Of a stretch of 5,673 bases of DNA, positions 1-5,673 are shown in pieces. Source of the stretch: Candidatus Dadabacteria bacterium UBA1144. GTDB taxonomy: Bacteria > Desulfobacterota_D > UBA1144. The notes under the pieces were generated by a model. That model was given only the letters and a program-made list of their open reading frames with translations, did not search any database and had not been told where the DNA came from. The position numbers and the translations under genes were made by a program. The stretch lies in the NCBI GenBank assembly GCA_905181755.1, contig CAJIYY010000045.1:1-5673 (forward strand), written 5' to 3'. Positions within the stretch are counted from its first letter, which is position 1. Each line of letters begins with the position of its first letter.

Positions 1-873
1 TTCAACATTCTTAGTTTTAACGTAAGAATAGAAAGGAAAGAACCTCTTACTTTTAATATTAACTCCGTCTTTATACTGAATAAAAGGCCAAGGCATATTA
101 TATGTTTTCTGATTCCTAAGCTTGTCAACATAAACATTAAAAAAGGGCCATAAATATGATCGAGCTTCATGTATAGAGGATGAAGATGAAAGATAGAAAG
201 GAAAGAAAGCTTCTTCTTCAAAATCAAGCCCCTTAGTTAAATCTTTTTTGTAACTATAAAAAGGCCATAGAAAGAACTTGCTCTTTTTAACTATTTTAAC
301 ACCTTGATTATCAACCTTATTCATATAACCGAACAGAGGCCACATTTTAAAGCCAGAAACATACTTCCCTTCTGTCTTAGAGAATATGGGCCATAAGAAA
401 TGTGTATTTTGAGAATTCTTTTTCTTAGTTTTTAGGTACAAGGGAAAAAGAATATAGTCTATCTCGTCCTTCATATATTTATTTTTAAAACTTCCATAAA
501 TGGGGAACAGAGAAAAGTAATCATTCTCTTCTTTCCCTGACCATGAAATATCTAATATAGGGAAAATAGAAAAAGTCTTTTCTTGTAAGTCATCATAATC
601 ATTAAAATTCTTATACCTTATAAGATAAAAAAGGGCCTGAAATTTATTTTGCTGATCATCTTCCTGGTACCCAGCAAGTGGATATAAAATATCTAAGGAT
701 CTAAATTTTAATTCATAGTTTGCCTCATAGTAAAAAATAGGTCTAAAAGCATAGACCTTAGAATTAGAGTCTTTCTTGAATTCAAAAAAAGGACCAAAGA
801 ATGTTTCTTCATATGAATGAGAATTAAAAGATGAGAGCAGTAAAATCACAAATACAACTAATGCCTTTTTCAT
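1..873 (-). CDS. Exported aromatic-proline repeat protein, probable envelope protein (3' end outside window)
   Basis: An open frame of 291 codons runs without a stop from an ATG at 873 to the left edge, so the C-terminus is missing. Residues 1-20 look like a Sec signal peptide: a KK start, a hydrophobic stretch ALVVFVILLL, and a likely signal peptidase I site after S-H-S at 20. The mature part repeats a core of the form hydrophobic/aromatic-(F/W/Y)-P-(F/I/L)-(F/Y). The core prolines fall near residues 28, 45, 65, 105, 124, 144, 162, 179, 204, 225, 243, 263 and 280, and a degenerate unit lies at 78-83. Examples are LFPIYG, LWPIFS, MWPLFG, LWPFYS, FFPFY and PWPFI. Polar and charged linkers of about 12-20 residues separate the cores, as expected for successive beta hairpins. 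I do not recognise the family. An outer-membrane beta-barrel or a periplasmic beta-repeat protein is my inference. The start overlaps the alr stop (ATGA), so the two genes are probably co-transcribed and translationally coupled. Confidence 0.87.
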   Translation of the reverse strand, partial: MKKALVVFVILLLSSFNSHSYEETFFGPFFEFKKDSNSKVYAFRPIFYYEANYELKFRSLDILYPLAGYQEDDQQNKFQALFYLIRYKNFNDYDDLQEKTFSIFPILDISWSGKEENDYFSLFPIYGSFKNKYMKDEIDYILFPLYLKTKKKNSQNTHFLWPIFSKTEGKYVSGFKMWPLFGYMNKVDNQGVKIVKKSKFFLWPFYSYKKDLTKGLDFEEEAFFPFYLSSSSSIHEARSYLWPFFNVYVDKLRNQKTYNMPWPFIQYKDGVNIKSKRFFPFYSYVKTKNVE

Positions 874-1949
874 TTGTACACTCTCTTGACTCTCTTGCTT
901 ATACCGCAGACTATATCATATGGGATAGTTTCGGAAATATCAGCAATCTTATTAACACTAACTTTATGATTGCCGAATATTACTATTTCATCCCCTATCT
1001 GGGGGTTCGTCACCTTGCTTAAATCTATGATGGTCAAGTCCATACAGACTCTTCCTAATATCTCACACTCTGTTTCACCATAAAGAACACGTCCTTTATT
1101 TGATAATGCCCTAGGAAGTCCATCTGCATAGCCTATAGGTATAACTCCTATCTGCATTTCATTTTTGGCGATAAAAGTTCTTCCATAGCTGACAGAATCA
1201 CCTTCTATAATATTCCTAATCTTAACAATTGAAGTTTTTAATTTCATCAACGGAAAAACTTGATCATTCTTCTCAGTTGAAAGACCATAAAGGGCAAGGC
1301 CAGGTCTTACCATGTTTAATTCGAGTTGCGAAAAGTTAAAAATGGCAGAGCTATTAGCGATATGGAAAAATCTAACACTTGGTATGATAGCTTTAGTCTC
1401 AAGAATAATACTCTCAAAGAGTGCTATCTGTTTATTCGTAAAGGCAGAATCTGCCAAGTTAGACTCAGGTAAGTGAGTATAGACACCATGCAATTCTAGG
1501 GATTCATTGGTGCTTATAATTTTCAAAGATTCACTTACTTCTTTTGGCTCTAGTCCTAACCTGTTCATCCCTGTGTCAATCTTTAGATGGAAGTTTATAT
1601 TCTCTAGATTTAATGAATCAATAAAATAGAGCTGAGAGATGTCGTATACAGTAAATAGAAGACCTTTTTTTATACAGCTTATAATTTCTTCATTTGTTAT
1701 AGAGCCTAATATTAATATATTAGGATGGATGTTCTCAGACTTTATTTCCATTGCCTCTTCGTATGTAGCAACAGCTAGGTTTCTTATATTCAAAGAAACT
1801 AGCTTTCTGCTTATCTCAACAGATCCGTGTCCATATGCGTTAGCTTTTACAACAGCTAGAATTTCAACATGAGTGCCGACTTTACTTTTAATATATGCAA
1901 TATTTCTTTCTATATTGGCAAGATTAATTTCTGCAAATGCAAATGACAT
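870..1949 (-). CDS. alr: Alanine racemase, PLP-dependent
   Basis: This cytoplasmic enzyme interconverts L- and D-alanine and so supplies D-alanine for the peptidoglycan stem peptide. The 359-residue protein has the usual full length. An N-terminal TIM barrel carries the PLP Schiff-base lysine K35 in VVKANAYGHG. K123 and R130 in LKIDTGMNRLG match the carbamylated lysine and the PLP-contacting arginine of the Geobacillus enzyme. H196, N199 and S200 in HIANSS and R215 in MVRPG are cofactor-side residues. The C-terminal beta domain carries the second catalytic base, Y255, in VSYGRTF, the VCMD motif at 301-304, and Y344 in IPYD. All key residues are present, so the enzyme should be active. The ATG at 1949 gives the normal N-terminus, although no strong ribosome site precedes it. 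Its stop codon overlaps the start of the downstream repeat-protein gene, and it is divergent from the MFS gene. A catabolic racemase (dadX type) cannot be excluded, but no dadA is visible. Confidence 0.97.
   Translation of the reverse strand: MSFAFAEINLANIERNIAYIKSKVGTHVEILAVVKANAYGHGSVEISRKLVSLNIRNLAVATYEEAMEIKSENIHPNILILGSITNEEIISCIKKGLLFTVYDISQLYFIDSLNLENINFHLKIDTGMNRLGLEPKEVSESLKIISTNESLELHGVYTHLPESNLADSAFTNKQIALFESIILETKAIIPSVRFFHIANSSAIFNFSQLELNMVRPGLALYGLSTEKNDQVFPLMKLKTSIVKIRNIIEGDSVSYGRTFIAKNEMQIGVIPIGYADGLPRALSNKGRVLYGETECEILGRVCMDLTIIDLSKVTNPQIGDEIVIFGNHKVSVNKIADISETIPYDIVCGISKRVKRVYK
880..896 (-). promoter_or_regulatory. Ribosome binding site of the repeat-protein gene, duplicated purine box inside alr
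   Basis: On the minus strand the last codons of alr contain AAGAGAGT twice, at 896-889 and 887-880, one base apart. The nearer copy puts GAGAG about seven bases before the ATG at 873, a normal Shine-Dalgarno distance. It supports this ATG as the true start and fits reinitiation by ribosomes finishing alr. The same bases encode the K-R-V-K-R-V tail of the racemase. Confidence 0.6.
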
Positions 1950-2033
1950 TATTTTCTAAATCTAACATAGATGAATTTATTTCTCGAATAGTCTATATTG
2001 AAGAAAATCTATGATATATTTTCTTTATCCCAA
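1950..2033. promoter_or_regulatory. Divergent intergenic region between alr and the MFS gene
   Basis: This is the only place in the window where genes diverge, so promoters for both alr (minus) and the transporter (plus) should lie here. The region is AT-rich. A TATATT at 1994-1999 could be a plus-strand -10 box for a transcript starting near 2006 and translated from the ATG at 2034; no good -35 box is visible. On the minus strand a TATGTT at about 1970-1965 could serve alr, but I see no correctly spaced -35 box for it either. I found no clear operator or inverted repeat. Confidence 0.35.
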
Positions 2034-3212
2034 ATGTCATTCTCAATAATAGAAAAGAAAGCAACCACAGTAGTCAGTCTAATCCTTTCCTTGAGACTCT
2101 TAGGCTTATTCATGCTACTACCAATATTCAGTATATACGCCACAGAATACAGCAACTCTAATCTTTTCCTTGCAGGAGTAGCGATTGGAATTTATTCCCT
2201 TGCACAAGCAATAATGCAAGTTCCGTTGGCATATCTGAGCGATAAGATAGGTAGAAAGAAGGTAGTTCTATTTGGTCTTTCATTGTTCACTATTGGAAGC
2301 CTGATATGCTACTTCTCTATTGATATAAATACGCTAATATTTGGAAGAATAGTTCAAGGGTGTGGTGCTATTAGCTCTGTCGGAGTCGCAACCCTCTCTG
2401 AGAATACTACAAAAGAAAATAGAGCTAGTGCTTTCACGATAGTTGGATTGTCGGTTGGAATGGCATTCGTTATAGGTTTCCTAATCGGACCACTAGTCTC
2501 GTCAATATATAGTTTTAGAATTCTCTTCTTACTCCTTTTTGGATTCGGAATTTTAGCAATAATAACAACCAGTATTTTTTACCCAAAAAATATTAAAGAC
2601 ATTTCTAGTCATCCTACTAATGGTGGTTTAAAGATATCCAAAAATCTTATTAAAATTTACTTCTCCTCTTTTATGCTTTCCTTAATACTAAGTATATTTC
2701 TTTTTATATATCCACTTATATGGAAAGTCCTAGATGGAGGTGAAAAAAGCCTATCTCTAGTTTATTTAATAATTTTCTTACCAGCAGCGATTTTAATTTA
2801 TCCCTCAATAAGATATTTAGAAAAAAAGAATAAGATAAATCATGCAATAAGAGCTGGGTGGTCCTTCCTATTTCTTGGCTTCTCATACTTCTTACTTCAA
2901 AACCAGAACGAATCAACTCTATATGTACTGGGAATATTATTTTTTTTAGGTATAACAATATTTCAGTCTGTTCTTCCTAGCCTACTCTCTCTTTATGTTT
3001 CAGATCAAATGCGGGCAACTGGCACTGGGCCTTACTATATCTTAAGCTTTCTAGGTCATGCTGTAGGAAGTATCTCAGCTGGCTATATTTATTCTAAAGG
3101 TTCACTATTCTCTTTTCCAAGCTCATATGGACTTATTTTCATAACTTTTATTGTACTAGCTTTGTGGACTCTAATAGGAATCCCCAGTTACACCAAAGGA
3201 AAACAAATTTAA
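2034..3212 (+). CDS. YajR-like major facilitator superfamily transporter (12 TM, no YAM domain)
   Basis: A 392-residue inner-membrane protein with about 12 hydrophobic segments, in the proton-driven drug/solute exporter branch of the MFS; the substrate is unknown. From the ATG, TM1 carries LSLRLLGLFMLLP, very like the start of E. coli YajR. MFS motif A, YLSDKIGRKK, lies at about 67-76 between TM2 and TM3; the motif B arginine is in GRIVQG (104-109); and a motif C-like GP lies at 152-153 in TM5. A cytoplasmic loop at about 184-205 separates the two halves. The late segment LPSLLSLYVSDQMRATGTG also resembles YajR. The protein ends right after TM12, so the C-terminal ferredoxin-like YAM domain of E. 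coli YajR is absent. A TTG at 1998 in the same frame would add 12 residues. I prefer the ATG because its N-terminus aligns with YajR and leaves more promoter space, but neither start has a clear ribosome site. The stop interlocks with that of htpX. Confidence 0.92.
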   Translation: MSFSIIEKKATTVVSLILSLRLLGLFMLLPIFSIYATEYSNSNLFLAGVAIGIYSLAQAIMQVPLAYLSDKIGRKKVVLFGLSLFTIGSLICYFSIDINTLIFGRIVQGCGAISSVGVATLSENTTKENRASAFTIVGLSVGMAFVIGFLIGPLVSSIYSFRILFLLLFGFGILAIITTSIFYPKNIKDISSHPTNGGLKISKNLIKIYFSSFMLSLILSIFLFIYPLIWKVLDGGEKSLSLVYLIIFLPAAILIYPSIRYLEKKNKINHAIRAGWSFLFLGFSYFLLQNQNESTLYVLGILFFLGITIFQSVLPSLLSLYVSDQMRATGTGPYYILSFLGHAVGSISAGYIYSKGSLFSFPSSYGLIFITFIVLALWTLIGIPSYTKGKQI

Positions 3213-4087
3213 ACTTCCATACTCATTAATTTCTTAATCCTTTCTTCAACAGGAGGATGTGAGCTAAACAACTTGCCAACTCCTCCCGAGATAGGACTTA
3301 TTATAAACATATGCTTAGTAGCTGCTTCTAGTTCCCTATTAGACTGCCTACTATTCTTTGATTCAAGATGAAAATTATGAATTTTAGATAAAGCATCAGC
3401 CAAGAATTTAGGCTTTTTTGTAATTTGAGCTGCGGTGCTATCAGCCTTATATTCTCGTGTACGAGAAATTGCCATCTGAATTATTAATGCAATAATGGGT
3501 GCCAATATTGCTATTAAAAGATTCCCGAAAACATTCCCTGAATTTTTATTACCCCTGAATGCTCCAAAAATTAATCCCCACTTCAATATACTGGCAATCA
3601 TACTTATAGCGCCAGCAAAAGTTGCAGCGATTGAGCCAATTAATATATCGCTATTCTCAATATGAGCCAACTCATGAGCCATTACCCCTTCAATCTCTTC
3701 TAATTCTAGATGTGATATTAAACCAGTAGAAAGAGCTACGACCGAATTCCTCTCATTTCTGCCAGTGGCAAAAGCATTAGGATCATCAGATGAATATATA
3801 AATAATTTAGGCTCAGACATCTCTGCTTTCTTACATAAACTAGAGAAAGTTTCTATAACATCTGGAAACTCCTTAGGGTCAATCTCTCTAGCCTTGTAGA
3901 TTTTTAAAATAATTTTATCAGAAAACCAATAAGAACCGATATTCATAATCAGGGCAAAAACAAAGGCTAACTTCATGCCTCCTGATCCCCCAAGATATTG
4001 ACCTATGGCAACAAAAAAAAGTGTCATGACTGTTAGCAAAAAAGTTGTTTTTAAAGTATTAATGAGACTATACCCCGCATGATTCAA
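3209..4087 (-). CDS. htpX: Membrane zinc metalloprotease HtpX (M48B)
   Basis: HtpX is an inner-membrane protease with a cytoplasmic active site. It degrades misfolded or damaged membrane proteins alongside FtsH and is often stress-induced. The 292-residue protein has two N-terminal membrane segments (about 13-31 and 38-56), a cytosolic stretch, and two more hydrophobic segments (about 149-168 and 187-207), as is usual for the family. The zinc site is HELAH at 138-142 (ligands H138 and H142, catalytic E139), with a third ligand E212 in SRTREYKAD. The conserved C-terminal SSHPPVEERI is also present. The start is uncertain. TTG at 4087 is the only ordinary start codon that keeps all of TM1, since the next ATG (at 4027, residue 21) lies inside it; the upstream purine signal is weak. 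An ATT at residue 9, preceded by GGGG, is a more remote option. The gene starts inside msrA and probably depends on msrA translation. Confidence 0.95.
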   Translation of the reverse strand: MNHAGYSLINTLKTTFLLTVMTLFFVAIGQYLGGSGGMKLAFVFALIMNIGSYWFSDKIILKIYKAREIDPKEFPDVIETFSSLCKKAEMSEPKLFIYSSDDPNAFATGRNERNSVVALSTGLISHLELEEIEGVMAHELAHIENSDILIGSIAATFAGAISMIASILKWGLIFGAFRGNKNSGNVFGNLLIAILAPIIALIIQMAISRTREYKADSTAAQITKKPKFLADALSKIHNFHLESKNSRQSNRELEAATKHMFIISPISGGVGKLFSSHPPVEERIKKLMSMEV

Positions 4088-4544
4088 AATTATTCTTGGA
4101 AATATACTTCTGATGATACTCTTCTGCTAAATAATACTGCATAGCTTTAGCAACTTCTGTAACTACAGGTATTGATGTTTTCTGTTCATTCAGAGCAAAG
4201 ATTATTTCGCTAGCGATATCTCTTTGGTCTGTATCATAATAAAAGATTATAGATCTGTACTGGGTTCCTACATCAGGTCCCTGCCTGTTTAGAGTTGTCG
4301 CATCATGAGATTGAAAGAAAAAATTACATAGTTCCTTGTAATCAACAATGTTAGAATCATACTGCACCATTACAACCTCTGCGTGACCAGTTAACCCTGA
4401 ACATACGTCAAAATAAGTTGGATTCTTAAACTCACTCCCCATATAACCAACAGAAGTTTCTAAAACTCCCTGAAAGTTCATGAATTTATTTTCAACTCCC
4501 CAAAAACAACCTGCCCCGAAGGCAGCAGTCAAAAGATTACTCAT
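4068..4544 (-). CDS. msrA: Peptide methionine (S)-S-oxide reductase MsrA
   Basis: MsrA is a cytoplasmic repair enzyme that reduces the S-epimer of methionine sulfoxide in proteins and free amino acid, using thioredoxin for turnover. The 158-residue protein begins almost at the catalytic motif GAGCFWG, with nucleophile C13. Y44 in NPTY, E56 in GHAEVV and Y96 in GTQYRS correspond to the substrate-site residues Y82, E94 and Y134 of E. coli MsrA. EEYHQKY near the C-terminus is also typical. The chain ends SCGV, and C156 aligns with the first recycling cysteine of E. coli (C198). The second recycling cysteine (C206) is missing because the protein stops two residues later, as in many short MsrAs with a two-cysteine cycle. 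There is no signal peptide and no fused MsrB domain. The ATG at 4544 fits the family start. The gene follows recG by 19 bases and overlaps htpX by 20. Confidence 0.97.
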   Translation of the reverse strand: MSNLLTAAFGAGCFWGVENKFMNFQGVLETSVGYMGSEFKNPTYFDVCSGLTGHAEVVMVQYDSNIVDYKELCNFFFQSHDATTLNRQGPDVGTQYRSIIFYYDTDQRDIASEIIFALNEQKTSIPVVTEVAKAMQYYLAEEYHQKYISKNNFESCGV

Positions 4545-4557
4545 AGAATTTAATTAT

Positions 4558-4563
4558 ACCTTC
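4558..4563 (-). promoter_or_regulatory. Probable ribosome binding site of msrA
   Basis: GAAGGT on the minus strand begins directly after the recG stop codon and lies 13 bases before the msrA ATG. This is longer than ideal but is the only purine-rich site in the 19-base gap. It implies that msrA is translated from the recG transcript. Confidence 0.35.
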
Positions 4564-5673
4564 TTAAATAACTTTTGTGAGATTAAGCTTCTCACCCCAA
4601 GTAGAAAGTATAAGCTCATCAAAACATTTATTATTATTTTTATAAAAATCATATTTAGTTATTTCTGAAGCGCATATTCTGGCCTCTTCTAGTATGGGGA
4701 TATCTCTTCTAAGGCTTGCCAAGTGAAGATCCCAGAACTTACCAGATTGCTCAACTCCAGTTCCATAAAATGCACCTGGGCCTCTCATCTCCATGTCTTT
4801 CTCTGCAATTAGGAACCCATCGAGAGTATTCTTGAAAACTATAAGTCTATCTTTTGAGAACTCACCTATTTTCCCAACCATTAGAATACATGTTGAGTCA
4901 TATGGACCACGTCCGATACGACCTCTTAGCTGATGAAGTTGCGAGAGACCAAATCTTTCTGGATTATAAATCATCATAATGCTTGCATTAGGGACATCAA
5001 CCCCAACCTCAATAACTGTTGTGGAGATAAGTACATCAATTTCCTTTAGTCTGAACTTCTTCATTACCTCTTCTTTTTCTTCCGACTTCAAACGACCATG
5101 TATAATTCCTAACTTGAAATTCTTCAATTTATTCTTTCTTAATTCTAAGTAAAGAGATTCAATATCTTCTAATGACTCAAATTCTTCATTGTCAGATTTC
5201 TTTATTAATGGACAAAGGACAAAAGCCTGCCTACCAATTTGAAGTTGCTTAATTAAAAACCTATAGGCGTCCCCAGGTTCTTCAGCATTCGCCACTTTAG
5301 TTGTAATCTTGCCTCTATTCGTGGGCATCTCTAGAATATTAGAGACCTTATAGTCAGTAAAGAAAACATTAGATAGGGTTCGAGGGATAGGAGTAGCAGT
5401 CATTACAAGAATATCTGGATTCACTCCTTTTTCTGACATTAATTTTCTTTGCAAAACGCCGAATCTATGCTGCTCATCAATAACTACTATTCCTAATGAT
5501 TTATAGTTAACATCTTCTTGAAACAACGAGTGTGTACCAACTATAAATTTAGCACTTCCAGAACTAATCCTTTCTTTTACATGCTTTTTTTGATCATTCT
5601 TAAGTGATGATTTCAGAATAACAATTTCTTCCTCATTGACATACTTTTTAAGGTATAAATAATGCTGGTCTGC
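4564..5673 (-). CDS. recG: ATP-dependent DNA helicase RecG, C-terminal part (5' end outside window)
   Basis: RecG is a double-strand DNA translocase that reverses stalled replication forks and drives branch migration. The 369 residues seen here are roughly the last half of a protein of about 690 residues. The frame enters at ADQH, just after helicase motif Ia, and continues without interruption. The TTG at 5526 that could look like a start is an internal leucine of the conserved GTHSLFQE. In window numbering, motif II DEQH is at 66-69, motif III TATPIPRT at 92-99, HGR at 192-194, motif V TTVIEVGVDVPNAS at 218-231, and motif VI QLHQLRGRIGRG at 245-256. The TRG region follows with RGPG at 297-300. 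It reads GTGVEQSG where E. coli has GTRQTG, and the usual GPGE is GPGA. The glutamine matching E. coli Q640 is kept. The N-terminal wedge domain and Walker A motif are not in the window. It is the first visible gene of a recG-msrA-htpX unit. Confidence 0.97.
   Translation of the reverse strand, partial: ADQHYLYLKKYVNEEEIVILKSSLKNDQKKHVKERISSGSAKFIVGTHSLFQEDVNYKSLGIVVIDEQHRFGVLQRKLMSEKGVNPDILVMTATPIPRTLSNVFFTDYKVSNILEMPTNRGKITTKVANAEEPGDAYRFLIKQLQIGRQAFVLCPLIKKSDNEEFESLEDIESLYLELRKNKLKNFKLGIIHGRLKSEEKEEVMKKFRLKEIDVLISTTVIEVGVDVPNASIMMIYNPERFGLSQLHQLRGRIGRGPYDSTCILMVGKIGEFSKDRLIVFKNTLDGFLIAEKDMEMRGPGAFYGTGVEQSGKFWDLHLASLRRDIPILEEARICASEITKYDFYKNNNKCFDELILSTWGEKLNLTKVI

Noticed and set aside
831..1022. 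Plus-strand open frame of 63 codons
   Set aside because: It lies antisense across the alr 3' end and the start of the repeat-protein gene, both well supported, and its product resembles nothing.
1639..1872. Plus-strand open frame of 77 codons
   Set aside because: It is antisense to the conserved N-terminal barrel of alr, a typical shadow in AT-rich coding DNA.
2716..2958. Minus-strand open frame of 80 codons
   Set aside because: It is antisense to transmembrane segments of the MFS gene and has no ribosome site or recognisable domain.
3208..3213. TTTAAA palindrome at the convergent junction as a bidirectional terminator
   Set aside because: It is only six A/T bases with no GC stem, so it cannot form a stable terminator hairpin.
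4013..4020. Run of eight A (T on the htpX strand), and a similar T run at 2940-2947 in the MFS gene, as phase-variation tracts
   Set aside because: Eight-base A/T runs are common at this base composition, both encode ordinary Phe/Leu membrane residues, and both genes are in frame.
4553..4558. Perfect TATAAT on the minus strand between recG and msrA
   Set aside because: No -35-like sequence is found at 16-18 bases upstream, and a start from it would leave almost no leader before the msrA ATG. In such AT-rich DNA the hexamer is expected by chance.
4480..4668. Plus-strand open frame of 62 codons
   Set aside because: It is antisense to the msrA start and recG end; the hydrophobic tail is low-complexity AT-rich sequence.
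5524..5526. TTG as the start of a short 320-residue helicase
   Set aside because: The frame is open to the window edge, and the 49 residues upstream match RecG between motifs Ia and II, so this is an internal leucine of a full-length gene.
1..5673. Mobile elements, CRISPR arrays, tRNA/rRNA genes or a defence system
   Set aside because: No direct repeat arrays, terminal inverted repeats, transposase or nuclease motifs, or tRNA-like folds were seen on either strand; almost all bases belong to the six genes.

Overview
The window is low-GC DNA (about one third G+C by eye), almost fully coding, with very short or negative gene spacing. The gene set (alr, YajR-type MFS transporter, htpX, msrA, recG, and a secreted aromatic-rich repeat protein) suggests the chromosome of a compact-genome Gram-negative bacterium. 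The YajR-like transporter points towards Proteobacteria; a streamlined marine gammaproteobacterium would fit, but that is a guess. I see no phage, transposon, CRISPR, rRNA or tRNA sequence.

Layout, left to right. Positions 1-873 (minus) hold the first 291 codons of an unrecognised gene that runs off the left edge. It encodes an exported protein with about 14 copies of a short aromatic-proline motif every 17-25 residues. It is joined by an ATGA stop/start overlap to alr (870-1949, minus), the alanine racemase that supplies D-alanine for peptidoglycan. An 84-base gap (48 bases if an upstream TTG start is used) separates alr from a divergent MFS transporter gene (2034-3212, plus). That gene meets htpX (3209-4087, minus) head-on, and the two stop codons share four bases. 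htpX overlaps msrA (4068-4544, minus) by 20 bases, and msrA lies 19 bases after the 3' end of recG (4564-5673, minus), whose N-terminal half is beyond the right edge.

There are thus three transcription units: recG-msrA-htpX, the single MFS gene, and alr-repeat protein. The first combines DNA fork rescue, repair of oxidised methionine and membrane-protein proteolysis, so a loose damage-repair theme is possible, although the grouping may only reflect genome compaction. The second minus-strand unit couples a cell-wall precursor enzyme to a probable envelope protein.

Five of the six genes are recognisable housekeeping families. The part most likely to be undescribed is the repeat protein at 1-873. 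Smaller points of interest are a two-residue insertion in the RecG TRG motif, loss of the usual C-terminal domain from the YajR-like transporter, and the interlocked convergent stop codons.
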